A DNA stretch of 14,807 nt, taken from NCBI GenBank assembly GCA_021799315.1, contig JAJZAR010000028.1, positions 1-14,807 on the forward strand, read 5' to 3'. This document shows positions 1 through 7,358 of the stretch, piece by piece. The position numbers and the translations under genes were made by a program. Position 1 is the stretch's first letter. Every line of letters starts with the position of its first letter. The notes beneath the pieces were generated by a model. That model did no database searches, was not told the DNA's origin, and saw only the letters and a program-made list of their open reading frames with translations. The stretch is from Thermoplasmata archaeon (GTDB lineage Archaea; Thermoplasmatota; Thermoplasmata; Thermoplasmatales; Thermoplasmataceae).

Positions 1-241
1 TGCCTATATCAGATTGCACGGTAGAAACCCGGAATTCGGAAAACCTGGTACTGGCATGGAAAAATTCCTCTACAGGTATGAAAGGGAAACTCTTAATTCT
101 TTAATCGAAACTGTTAAAGGAGAAATTCACAAATTTCAGAATATATATTTGTTTTTCAACAATCATCCACAAGGAAATGCCGCACAGAACGGTATGTATG
201 TATCAGAAGTCATGGGTGCCTCAAGACAGAGCACTCTTTAA
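1..241 (+). CDS. DUF72 (YecE-like) family protein, C-terminal part only
   Basis: The gene enters from the left edge; the reading frame is open from base 2 and ends with TAA at 239-241, giving about 79 residues. It reads AYIRLHGRNPEFG near the edge and YLFFNNHPQGNAAQN further on. These resemble two conserved blocks of DUF72 proteins, the 'RxHGR' strand and the C-terminal 'yFNNh..g.A..nA' strand, both part of a TIM-barrel-like fold. Biochemical function of the family is not firmly established. No terminator hairpin follows; the next promoter starts about 30 bases after the stop. The TTG at 14 is not the start, because the homologous sequence continues upstream of it. Family assignment rests on motif recognition in a short fragment. 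Confidence 0.7.
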   Translation, partial: AYIRLHGRNPEFGKPGTGMEKFLYRYERETLNSLIETVKGEIHKFQNIYLFFNNHPQGNAAQNGMYVSEVMGASRQSTL

Positions 242-263
242 CAAATTCAGAAAAAATAGAAAA

Positions 264-277
264 AAAACCTTTAAAAA
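264..277 (+). promoter_or_regulatory. Archaeal BRE/TATA promoter of gatDE
   Basis: An A-rich stretch ending in AAACC (BRE-like) is followed by TTTAAAAA at 270-277. The box centre is about 32 bases before the gatD ATG at 306, so transcription would begin roughly at 297-303 and leave almost no leader. This is the usual arrangement in Thermoplasmata. Identified by eye; no transcript data. Confidence 0.6.
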
Positions 278-305
278 TTCAAATAAGGAATTGAAATGGA
301 GCCTC

Positions 306-1544
306 ATGTCAGAAGTATTATCTCCTGAACCCCTGAGCAGAATCACCTTTACGTGGAAAGGGAAGGAGCTTGACGGGATCCTGATCTCCGTAGTTGGAGA
401 TAAAATGAATATCAAATTATCAAATGGATATAACATACTCGTAAAACCTGAAAATGTAAAGGTTATGGGAAAAATGGAACCCCACGCCATAAGAGATGTT
501 GCTGACTCCGGGGTAAAGGGTGCACCCATATCGCTGATCACCACAGGAGGCACCATAGTGAGCAGGGTGGATTACACAACAGGTGCGGTATTCCCATCCA
601 TGGATATTGGTGAACTAACATCAAGGTTCAGATATCTCACGGAAAGAAGGAATATTAAAAAATATGAATTTTCCAACATACTGAGTGAAAACATGGAGCC
701 CGATCAATGGATAAAATTATCAAAGCTTGTGGCGGAACGCTTGAAAAATTCCGAGGGTGTTGTCATAACCCATGGAACAGATACCATGACCTACACATCT
801 GCAGCTCTTTCCTTTATGTTTGAGAAACAGACCGGCCCCATAGTTATGACAGGCTCCCAGAGAAGCTCAGACAGGCCTAGCAGCGATTCTTTCCTCAATC
901 TTGAAGCGGCCATAGCCTTCGCATCCTCAGATCACGGTGAGGTTGGTATTGCAATGCACCGGAACAGTTCTGACCATAAGGTATCCTTCATCAGAGGAAC
1001 AAGAGCCAGAAAAATGCATTCCACGCGAAGGGACGCGTTCCGTTCCATGGGCGAAGAGCCTCATGGAACCTTTGATATGGGGTTGGTTAAACTCTCCAAC
1101 AAAATAAGGCCAAGGGACGAAGAAACAATTTTGAAATCCAAACTTGAAAAAAAAGTGAGCCTCATATACTTTTACCCAGGCCTTGAAACTGAGCAACTCG
1201 AAAAGCTCCTTGACGGAAAAAAGGGCGCAGTGATCATGGGAACTGGGTTAGGGCACATAGCCACAAAATACTTGCAGTCAATAAAGGAAAGGGTGAGTGA
1301 AGGAATGAAGATCATGTCGGCAACGCAATGCCTCAATGGATCTGTTAATCTGGACGTATACACGACTGGGAGGCAAATGAAAGATGCAGGTATGACCTCT
1401 TGCAAAAATATGCTTCCGGAAACAGCCTATGTGAAGATGATGTATGTGCTTGGCAACTATCCCTGGGAAGATTTTGAGAAGGTAATGCAAACAAACTTGA
1501 GAGGAGAGTTTCTGGAAAGGGAGTCCGTAGAGGTGACGCTTTGA
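306..1544 (+). CDS. gatD: Glu-tRNA(Gln) amidotransferase subunit D (asparaginase-type glutaminase subunit)
   Basis: GatD releases ammonia from an amide donor (Gln or Asn) and passes it to GatE, which amidates Glu-tRNA(Gln); the pair is restricted to archaea. The 412-residue product has the family layout: a small beta-barrel N-terminal domain (about 1-60), then an L-asparaginase-like domain. Active-site motifs are visible: ITTGGT at 78-83 with the catalytic Thr, HGTDTM at 156-161 with the Thr-Asp pair, and a Lys in GTRARKMHS at about 236. The length is slightly below the usual 415-440. I chose the ATG at 306 because the conserved N-terminus (MSEVLSPEPLSRITF) begins there and the promoter TATA box lies at 270-277; the frame stays open upstream to 177, but that would run through the promoter. 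The stop overlaps the start of gatE. Confidence is high. Confidence 0.96.
   Translation: MSEVLSPEPLSRITFTWKGKELDGILISVVGDKMNIKLSNGYNILVKPENVKVMGKMEPHAIRDVADSGVKGAPISLITTGGTIVSRVDYTTGAVFPSMDIGELTSRFRYLTERRNIKKYEFSNILSENMEPDQWIKLSKLVAERLKNSEGVVITHGTDTMTYTSAALSFMFEKQTGPIVMTGSQRSSDRPSSDSFLNLEAAIAFASSDHGEVGIAMHRNSSDHKVSFIRGTRARKMHSTRRDAFRSMGEEPHGTFDMGLVKLSNKIRPRDEETILKSKLEKKVSLIYFYPGLETEQLEKLLDGKKGAVIMGTGLGHIATKYLQSIKERVSEGMKIMSATQCLNGSVNLDVYTTGRQMKDAGMTSCKNMLPETAYVKMMYVLGNYPWEDFEKVMQTNLRGEFLERESVEVTL
1530..1536 (+). promoter_or_regulatory. Shine-Dalgarno site fixing the TTG start of gatE
   Basis: GAGGTGA, close to a perfect match to the archaeal 16S 3' end, lies inside the last gatD codons and ends 4 bases before the TTG at 1541. 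It supports the rare TTG start and tight coupling of gatE translation to gatD. Confidence 0.75.
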
Positions 1545-3358
1545 AGAGTTTTCCTTCCAATGCCAAGATAGGTCTTGAAGTCCATATGCAGCTGAATGTG
1601 GGCAAACTTTTCTGTGCATGCCCTGAGGAAGGCACTCCAACAGGATACACATTCACGAGGAAACTTCATTCGCTCACAGGGGAGTCCGGAACAACAGACG
1701 TTTCAGCCATGTATGAGGATTCAAGGGACCGGACGTTCAGATATGTTGCGACCACAAATTCCTGCCTCGTTGAGGCAGACGATGAACCCCCTCATAGTCC
1801 AAACAGGAAAGCTGTGGAAATAGCTCTTGCAGTGTCCATGGCATTGAAAGCTTCCATACTCGAGGATATGACTGTCATGAGGAAGGTTGTCATAGATGGA
1901 TCTAACACTGGCGGATTCCAGCGAACAGCCATTGTATCCATGGGAGGAGCAATCAGTTCCGAAGAATGCAGGGCTGGCATCATGGCTCTCAGCCTTGAAG
2001 AGGATTCATGTAGAAGAATAGGGGAGAATAATGGTTTCACAGAGTTTTCATTGGATCGGCTTGGAATCCCTCTTATAGAAATATCCACAGAGCCTGACAT
2101 GAAGACGCCGGAGGAAGCCATAAGCATAGCCAGAGCCATAGGCAATCTTACGCTCGTGCCAGGTTATCTTAGAAAGGGAGCCGATGCCATACGCCAGGAC
2201 GTAAACTTTTCCATGGGGCATGGCAGGGTTGAAATCAAGGGCGTATCAAGGCTGAATTTTATCAAAGATGTACTTGAAAAAGAGGTGGAAAGACAGTCTA
2301 AGCTGTCTGATGCAATGAATATTCTCAAGGAAAGGGGCGGGTTTCGCGAAATAAACTTTCAAGAAATCACAGAAAAAATGAAGCTTAGTAATTCAAAAAT
2401 AGTGAAATCCGGAATAGATCAGGGAAAGTCTGTTTTTATAGGAAGGGCAGAGAACCTTGGTGGTCTCATGAAGAAAGACGGCTTCACACTGGGAAGAGAA
2501 GTTGCGGATTCCCTGAAACTCATGGGAATAAAAGGAATCCTGCACAATGATGAGCTGCCAGCCTATGGAATATCCCAAGAGGATGTGAATAATTTTGTTA
2601 AATTGGTGGAAATGGGAAGGAAGGATTCTTTCATAATGATCATCTGTTACAAGGATCAGATAGAAGAAGCCAACAGAAATATATCGAAAAGAATTGAGAA
2701 ATTTTTATCTCTGGATTTCTCGGAAACAAGAGCCGCGATGGCTGATGGAACTACAAGATTCATGCGCCCTTTATCAGGAAGCAGCAGAATGTATCCTGAA
2801 ACGGATATACCCATATTTCACATGGATAGCAACTTGCTTTCAGCTGCGGGAGATATGATCCCAAAACCCATAGAAGTTGCTTCAAAGGAGGTATCAACAG
2901 ATTACGGGATTTCGATCCAGGACGCGAGGGTTATTATCCTATCGGGGAAACTTGATCTCCTAAAAATTACAGGCAACCATGGGAATGGGAAAGTCCTCGC
3001 CAGATTGTTCACTCAGACCATACCGGAAGCCGAAAGAAAATATGGCAAGGAAATGGATGAGGTGAAACTTAAAACTCTCATTAAATATTGTTCCGAAAAT
3101 AACCTCGGCAGATATTCAATGGAAAGAGGAATTGAAGAGTTACTTCAGGAAAAAACTATGGACAACATTATTTCCGAAGGGTCACTTCTTCCCATTGAGA
3201 GTAAGGCGATTATGTCGTTTATTGAGGAAAACAATCTCGAAAATGAAAAAAACGTTGGAACTGTTGTGGAAAAAATTTCATCTGCGCTCAAGGGTGTTGT
3301 CAATCCCGGTGAGGTGGCAGCGCTTTTGAAAAATAAGAAAAATAAAGGTTCTAATTAA
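1541..3358 (+). CDS. gatE: Glu-tRNA(Gln) amidotransferase subunit E
   Basis: GatE is the kinase/transamidase subunit: it phosphorylates the glutamate on Glu-tRNA(Gln) with ATP and replaces the phosphate with ammonia supplied by GatD. The 605-residue product matches the family's usual size. Visible blocks: the GatB/E cradle start KIGLEVHMQLN (9-19); VVIDGSNTGGFQRT (116-129) typical of GatE; and TRFMRPLSGSSRMYPETDIP at about 404-424. The central segment (about 280-390, starting near KIVKSGIDQGKSVFIGR) corresponds to the GAD/AspRS-like insertion that separates GatE from GatB, and the helical C-terminus is the YqeY-like tail that contacts tRNA. It starts at TTG, overlapping the gatD stop (TTGA) behind a strong Shine-Dalgarno site. 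The stop is followed directly by the nuo promoter, so transcripts may run on into nuo at low level. Confidence is high. Confidence 0.97.
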   Translation: MKSFPSNAKIGLEVHMQLNVGKLFCACPEEGTPTGYTFTRKLHSLTGESGTTDVSAMYEDSRDRTFRYVATTNSCLVEADDEPPHSPNRKAVEIALAVSMALKASILEDMTVMRKVVIDGSNTGGFQRTAIVSMGGAISSEECRAGIMALSLEEDSCRRIGENNGFTEFSLDRLGIPLIEISTEPDMKTPEEAISIARAIGNLTLVPGYLRKGADAIRQDVNFSMGHGRVEIKGVSRLNFIKDVLEKEVERQSKLSDAMNILKERGGFREINFQEITEKMKLSNSKIVKSGIDQGKSVFIGRAENLGGLMKKDGFTLGREVADSLKLMGIKGILHNDELPAYGISQEDVNNFVKLVEMGRKDSFIMIICYKDQIEEANRNISKRIEKFLSLDFSETRAAMADGTTRFMRPLSGSSRMYPETDIPIFHMDSNLLSAAGDMIPKPIEVASKEVSTDYGISIQDARVIILSGKLDLLKITGNHGNGKVLARLFTQTIPEAERKYGKEMDEVKLKTLIKYCSENNLGRYSMERGIEELLQEKTMDNIISEGSLLPIESKAIMSFIEENNLENEKNVGTVVEKISSALKGVVNPGEVAALLKNKKNKGSN

Positions 3359-3365
3359 ACAACAC

Positions 3366-3373
3366 TTAAATAT
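3366..3373 (+). promoter_or_regulatory. TATA box of the nuo operon
   Basis: TTAAATAT lies in the 34-base gap between gatE and nuoA, with its centre about 24 bases before the ATG at 3393. The transcript would start at or within a few bases of that ATG, and no Shine-Dalgarno site precedes it, so nuoA is probably translated from a leaderless mRNA. No other promoter of similar quality is evident within the operon, where genes touch or overlap. Confidence 0.65.
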
Positions 3374-3392
3374 TTTTCAAAAATACCGTATC

Positions 3393-3833
3393 ATGATGCT
3401 GTACGGCTATATACCTGCGCTGATAACAATAGTTCTTCTGGCGCTTGTTATGTACCTGTTGTTTACTGTTTTACCTTCACTGGGAAGTGCAAGAACAAAG
3501 AAACCCAACGCAAAGATATCTTTTAGGCCTGATGATGTTCTGATTAATCTTTCAAAGGAGGCATCTCCCGTTAAGGGTTCTCATTATACAGAACCCTATG
3601 AGTCCGGGGAAGTCGCCAGAGGTTCATATCAGTCTTTAGTAAGGGTGCAATACTACGTTATTGTTCTTCTTTTCATACTTTTTGATGTCGATATGGCCCT
3701 CCTTCTGCCATGGGCATTTGACTTTAAAGGATTGGGCTTGTATGCTTTTATCGAAACGTTAATATTTATATGTATGCCCCTTTCAGTGGTGTTTTATGCC
3801 TTCAGGAAAGGATATATGAGGTGGATCAAATGA
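3393..3833 (+). CDS. nuoA: Complex I (NADH-quinone oxidoreductase-like) subunit A
   Basis: NuoA is a small membrane subunit whose TM1-TM2 loop lines the quinone cavity between NuoD and NuoH. The 146-residue product has three membrane segments (about 8-28, 86-107, 115-137). The family landmarks are PYESGE at 68-73 and FDVDMALLLPWA at 97-108. The position equal to the ND3 loop cysteine is Ser, as in E. coli NuoA, and the usual FD-x-E is FDVD. The hydrophilic stretch between TM1 and PYESGE is about 40 residues, some 20 longer than in E. coli NuoA. Two tandem ATGs (3393, 3396) could both serve; I use the first because of its distance from the TATA box. It is the first gene of the operon; the stop overlaps nuoB (ATGA). 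Confidence 0.93.
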   Translation: MMLYGYIPALITIVLLALVMYLLFTVLPSLGSARTKKPNAKISFRPDDVLINLSKEASPVKGSHYTEPYESGEVARGSYQSLVRVQYYVIVLLFILFDVDMALLLPWAFDFKGLGLYAFIETLIFICMPLSVVFYAFRKGYMRWIK

Positions 3834-4294
3834 AAACAGGAGATGCAGGTTTTATAACTACAACAATGGACAAAGCCATGGAATGGTCAAGAAGCAATTC
3901 CATTTGGCCACTCACTTTCGGACTGGCATGCTGTGCCATAGAAATGATGGCAACGCAGGCTTCAAGACTGGATATTTCGCGATTCGGCAGTGAGGTTTTC
4001 AGAAATTCTCCACGGCAATCAGATCTTATGATCGTTTCTGGAACAGTTACTAAGAAGATGGCTCCAAGACTCAGAAGGCTCTATGATGAAATGCCTTACC
4101 CTAAGTATGTTATAGCAATGGGGGTCTGTGTCATACAGGGTGGTCCTTATAACCAGGGATACTCCGTTGTGATGGGTGTAGACAGGGTTGTACCAGTGGA
4201 TGTTTATGTGCCAGGCTGTCCTCCTACACCTGAGGCTTTGACAAATGGCATAATCCTTTTGCAAAAGAAGATCAGAGGGGAGGAGGACAGATAA
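3830..4294 (+). CDS. nuoB: Complex I subunit B (holds Fe-S cluster N2)
   Basis: NuoB carries the terminal 4Fe-4S cluster N2 that hands electrons to quinone. The 154-residue product has the four ligand cysteines in the right order: the tandem pair Cys34-Cys35 in FGLACCAIEMM, Cys100 in MGVCVIQGG, and Cys130 in VPGCPPTPEA. RFGSEVFRNSPRQSDL at 51-66 is the family signature. The usual GAC-x-x-SGG around the third Cys reads GVCVIQGG here, a mild deviation. I chose the ATG at 3830 over earlier in-frame starts because it overlaps the nuoA stop (ATGA), has GAGGTG at 3818-3823, and gives the normal N-terminus; upstream codons lie inside nuoA. It is soluble and binds NuoD, C and I at the membrane face. 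Confidence 0.96.
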   Translation: MKTGDAGFITTTMDKAMEWSRSNSIWPLTFGLACCAIEMMATQASRLDISRFGSEVFRNSPRQSDLMIVSGTVTKKMAPRLRRLYDEMPYPKYVIAMGVCVIQGGPYNQGYSVVMGVDRVVPVDVYVPGCPPTPEALTNGIILLQKKIRGEEDR

Positions 4295-4297
4295 ATC

Positions 4298-4756
4298 ATG
4301 GTATATGAAGTGAAGGAAGAGCAGAGCAAGGATGGTAGAAAGGTCATGCGTATTGACCGTGAACATCTCCTTGATCTTGTAAAAGACCTGAAAGCTGACG
4401 GCTATGATTCACTGTCACTGATCTCTTGTGTTGACTTCAGAGACAGAATTGAGGTCGTGTATCATCTTTTCAACAGTAAAAATGAAGATATACTTGTAGT
4501 CAAGACAGAAACAAGGGATTCAAAAGTCCCATCCCTCACGTCCCTATATGAGAGTGCAAACTGGGATGAAAGGGAGCAGTATGATATGATGGGGGTTGAG
4601 TTCACAGGCCATCCAAACCTGAAACGTATCCTACTTCCAGAGGGATGGGTTGGATACCCACTGAGGAAAGATTATGACCTCAGTAAAACGCAGTATGTCA
4701 ATATGGATGATGAAGGGGAAGATAGGGTAAGTTTTGACCCCGGAGATGGGTGGTAA
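4298..4756 (+). CDS. nuoC: Complex I subunit C (30-kDa-type subunit)
   Basis: NuoC is a structural subunit of the quinone-reducing module, packed against NuoD. The 152-residue product has the C-terminal family signature in order: EREQYDMMGVEFTGHP (about 89-104), LKRILLPEGW (106-115), and YPLRKDY (118-124). It is a stand-alone NuoC, not the NuoCD fusion of E. coli. A purine-rich GGGGAGGAGG precedes the ATG, which follows the nuoB stop by 3 bases. The 30-odd residues after PLRKDY are acidic. No cofactor residues are expected and none are seen. Confidence 0.94.
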   Translation: MVYEVKEEQSKDGRKVMRIDREHLLDLVKDLKADGYDSLSLISCVDFRDRIEVVYHLFNSKNEDILVVKTETRDSKVPSLTSLYESANWDEREQYDMMGVEFTGHPNLKRILLPEGWVGYPLRKDYDLSKTQYVNMDDEGEDRVSFDPGDGW

Positions 4757-4759
4757 TCT

Positions 4760-5884
4760 ATGGTTGAGCAGGGAAACTTGAAAAACAGATTGATTGAACT
4801 GAATATGGGTCCGCAACATCCATCGACACACGGTGTTCTAAGACTGAAATTGACCCTGGATGGAGAGACGGTCAAGAAGGTTGAACCCATTATTGGCTAT
4901 CTTCACAGGAATGCAGAAAAAATATGTGAACTTGACTTCTACTGTGATGCCCTGATATACTTTGACAGAATGGATTATGTTGCCGCTATGAACATGGAGG
5001 CCGGGTACCTCGAAGCTGCAGAAAAGCTCCTTGGCATTGAACCTCCAGAGCGAGTCGTATGGATCAGGACCATTATGGCAGAGCTGAGCAGAATAGCATC
5101 TCATCTCGTATGGGCCGGAGCATATGGACTTGATCTTGGTATGCTCACTCCTTTCTTCTATGTGTTTGAGCAGAGAGAAAAAATACTTGATCTGTTCACA
5201 GAGATTTCAGGTTCTAGGCAGGAAACAAACTATATGAGTATAGGCGGTGTATATCAGGATTTCAATGATAAGATCGTATATCTTATAAGAGAATTTCTGG
5301 ATCAGTTTCCAAAGAAGCTGGAAGAGGTTTTCAATCTTTTTGTTAAAAATGACATATTTATTTCGCGAACAAAGGGCATTGGCATTCTGGAGCCAGACGT
5401 TGCTCTTCAATATGGTGTTACTGGGCCAATGCTCAGAGCTTCAGGTGTGCCCTATGATGTGCGAAAGGCACAGCCATATCTTGCTTATGATAGGGTAAAT
5501 TTCGAAGTGCCCATTTCAAAGAGAAAGGATAACTACGCAAGGGTTCTTGTGAGATTCGAAGAAATGAGGCAATCCGCTAAAATAATAAAGCAGGCTCTGG
5601 ATAAATTACCGGATGGCCCCTATTTCAACCCAAAGGCCAAAAAATCACTCATGGTAAGGCTGAGAGGTGAAGGAGATTTTTATGCAAGAACTGAGTCGCC
5701 AAAGGGCGAGTTTGGGGTATATCTGGTTGGAGACGGCACAGTTAAACCATACAGGGTTCACGTGCGAAGCCCGGCGTTCAAAAATCTCTCGGTGCTTCCC
5801 GCTCTGGCAAAGGACGTTCTCATAGCAGATCTCGTAGCCATATCCGGTACTCTGGATCTTGTATTCGGTGAGGTGGACAGATGA
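4760..5884 (+). CDS. nuoD: Complex I subunit D (49-kDa-type, quinone site)
   Basis: NuoD forms the quinone pocket together with NuoB; it descends from the large subunit of [NiFe] hydrogenases but binds no metal. The 374-residue product shows MGPQHPSTHGVLRL (16-29), with the His-containing loop that contacts the quinone headgroup, GYLHRNAEKI, and DRMDYV (about 69-74), which holds the Tyr on the other side of the headgroup. LRASGVPYDVRKAQPY and the C-terminal VFGEVDR are also typical. It lacks an insert of roughly 30-40 residues that Thermus Nqo4 has before the KGEFG block, hence the shorter length. The start follows the nuoC stop by 3 bases behind GGTGGT. Its last codons (GGT GAG GTG) double as the Shine-Dalgarno site of nuoH, whose ATG overlaps the TGA. 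Confidence 0.97.
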   Translation: MVEQGNLKNRLIELNMGPQHPSTHGVLRLKLTLDGETVKKVEPIIGYLHRNAEKICELDFYCDALIYFDRMDYVAAMNMEAGYLEAAEKLLGIEPPERVVWIRTIMAELSRIASHLVWAGAYGLDLGMLTPFFYVFEQREKILDLFTEISGSRQETNYMSIGGVYQDFNDKIVYLIREFLDQFPKKLEEVFNLFVKNDIFISRTKGIGILEPDVALQYGVTGPMLRASGVPYDVRKAQPYLAYDRVNFEVPISKRKDNYARVLVRFEEMRQSAKIIKQALDKLPDGPYFNPKAKKSLMVRLRGEGDFYARTESPKGEFGVYLVGDGTVKPYRVHVRSPAFKNLSVLPALAKDVLIADLVAISGTLDLVFGEVDR

Positions 5885-6921
5885 ATTTACTGTTGCGCAT
5901 AGCTACGATTCTGTCCTTCCTGGGTCACTATCCCTCGTATATACTGGGATACCTCATTGAGACAATTATCGTGATAATATTCGCAACCGTGGTCATAGCT
6001 GGGATGGTGTACATTTTCAGAAAATATATGGCTCGTGTGCAGATGAGAATCGGTCCAAACAGGGTTGGAAAATTTGGTATAATGCAGGTTATGGCTGATG
6101 GGTTGAAACTAATTCAGAAGGAGTCAATAATGCCCAAAGGGCGAGATGATCTTGCGTATAAGCTTGCTCCTATTCTCATATTTTTCGGGTTGATAATGGG
6201 ATTCATTTTCATACCCTATGGTCCCCTTGCATGGTTTGGCGATCTTACAGTTTCACATTCTGATGTGAGTTTGATCATCATCTTTGCTCTGATAGCCATA
6301 ATGCCCATAGGAGAAATTCTTTCAGGCATAAGTTCCAACAATAAGTACGCAGTCATTGGCACTCTCAGGGGAATAGCGAAGGATATATCCTTTGAGGTGC
6401 CTATGATGTTATCTATCCTCGCCATCGTTATGGCGGCATCCGCCAAGGTCTCAAATCCTCTTGATATAAACGGTGTTGTGGTTGCACAATCCATCCCCTT
6501 CGCCATACTGGAACCTCTGGGATTTTTTGTGTTCATCATATCTATGGCAGCCAGAGCATCCTATTCCCCCTTTGATATGGGAGAAAGTGATAGCGAACTT
6601 GTAACAGGAAACACCACTGAATACAGTGGACTAAGGTTTGGATTTTTCTATCTTGGACTCTTTGGAACCATATTTCTTGGGTCAATGATGATCAGCACCA
6701 TATACCTGGGCGGTTATCTTGGACCCTTTACAAATTATATGGGTTTTATCTGGCTTCTTATTAAAACACTCATTCTTGTGATCATTTCGTTGACCATATG
6801 GTTATCAATGCCAAGAGTGAGAATAGACAAATTCATAAACTTTGGATGGAAGTATCTCCTACCTATCGCATTTGTAAATCTTGTGATTGTAGGATTTCTG
6901 GTATTAGGAGGGATAGCATGA
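5881..6921 (+). CDS. nuoH: Complex I subunit H (membrane, quinone-channel subunit)
   Basis: NuoH anchors the peripheral arm to the membrane and links the quinone cavity to the proton pumps. The 346-residue product has about eight membrane segments and clear family blocks: VQMRIGPNRVGKFG (53-66), MADGLKL (71-77), SSNNKYAVIGTLR (151-163), FEVP (171-174), PFDMGESDSELVTG (230-243) and TEYSG (246-250). Several normally conserved acidic positions differ. The 'ERK' of TM1 reads FRK (Phe46); the Glu of 'AETNRxPFD' aligns to Arg225; and the Glu of '(A/G)EY' after the TEYSG block aligns to Leu260. Glu172, Glu235, Asp237 and Glu239 remain, and there is an extra Glu145 in TM4. The rest of the protein is intact, so I read this as lineage-specific change rather than decay. 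ATGA overlaps join it to nuoD and nuoI. Confidence 0.96.
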   Translation: MNLLLRIATILSFLGHYPSYILGYLIETIIVIIFATVVIAGMVYIFRKYMARVQMRIGPNRVGKFGIMQVMADGLKLIQKESIMPKGRDDLAYKLAPILIFFGLIMGFIFIPYGPLAWFGDLTVSHSDVSLIIIFALIAIMPIGEILSGISSNNKYAVIGTLRGIAKDISFEVPMMLSILAIVMAASAKVSNPLDINGVVVAQSIPFAILEPLGFFVFIISMAARASYSPFDMGESDSELVTGNTTEYSGLRFGFFYLGLFGTIFLGSMMISTIYLGGYLGPFTNYMGFIWLLIKTLILVIISLTIWLSMPRVRIDKFINFGWKYLLPIAFVNLVIVGFLVLGGIA

Positions 6922-7358
6922 TTGAAATTAAAGAAGTGGAAGAACCCAGAAGGGTGCCTATTTTGGGGTCAGTGGAAGGAATGTTTACAGTTTTCAAACA
7001 TCTGTTTGGAAAACCAGTTACTGTGCAGTATCCAGAAAAACCTTCTGTACTCCCGGACAGGTTCAGATTTAGAATATATCTCAGTACGGATGACTGTGTT
7101 GGATGCACACTCTGTGAACAGGTATGTCCAAACCTTACCATAACCATGGTTCCTCTCGAAAAGGAGAATCAGAGAAACAAAAGGAAAATATATCCTTCGG
7201 TAAACTTTGGAACATGCACGGTTTGTAGAAATTGCGAAGAGATTTGTCCTACAGATGCAATATACCTGAAAGAGGTTTTTGAGACGGCGAGAACAAGGAA
7301 TAATTTCTTTTATTCTCCAGAGGACCTTGAAAAACATGAAGCAGAGGTAAAGAGATGA
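6918..7358 (+). CDS. nuoI: Complex I subunit I (two 4Fe-4S ferredoxin-like subunit)
   Basis: NuoI relays electrons through clusters N6a and N6b to N2 in NuoB. In the 146-residue product both CxxCxxCxxxCP motifs are perfect: Cys60/63/66/70 (DDCVGCTLCEQVCPN) and Cys100/103/106/110 (GTCTVCRNCEEICPT). The amphipathic N-terminus (about 18-34, SVEGMFTVFKHLFGKPV) fits the membrane-surface helix. The ATG at 6918 overlaps the nuoH stop (ATGA) and has GGAGGGAT at 6907-6914; the frame is open further upstream to 6798, but that lies in nuoH. Without NuoEFG in the operon, this subunit is the natural docking site for whatever donates electrons, for example a ferredoxin or an unlinked flavoprotein (inference). 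Confidence 0.96.
   Translation: MIEIKEVEEPRRVPILGSVEGMFTVFKHLFGKPVTVQYPEKPSVLPDRFRFRIYLSTDDCVGCTLCEQVCPNLTITMVPLEKENQRNKRKIYPSVNFGTCTVCRNCEEICPTDAIYLKEVFETARTRNNFFYSPEDLEKHEAEVKR

Noticed and set aside
177..305. Upstream extension of gatD to an in-frame ATG at 177
   Set aside because: It overlaps the end of the DUF72 gene and runs through the TATA box; the conserved GatD N-terminus begins at 306.
221..556. Minus-strand open frame of 111 codons over the gatD promoter and 5' end
   Set aside because: It is antisense to the conserved gatD start and has no recognisable domain. The hydrophobic look comes from the complement of A-rich sequence.
1278..1669. Several overlapping minus-strand open frames across the gatD/gatE junction
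   Set aside because: They are antisense to well-conserved coding sequence, have no recognisable product, and overlap each other in different frames.
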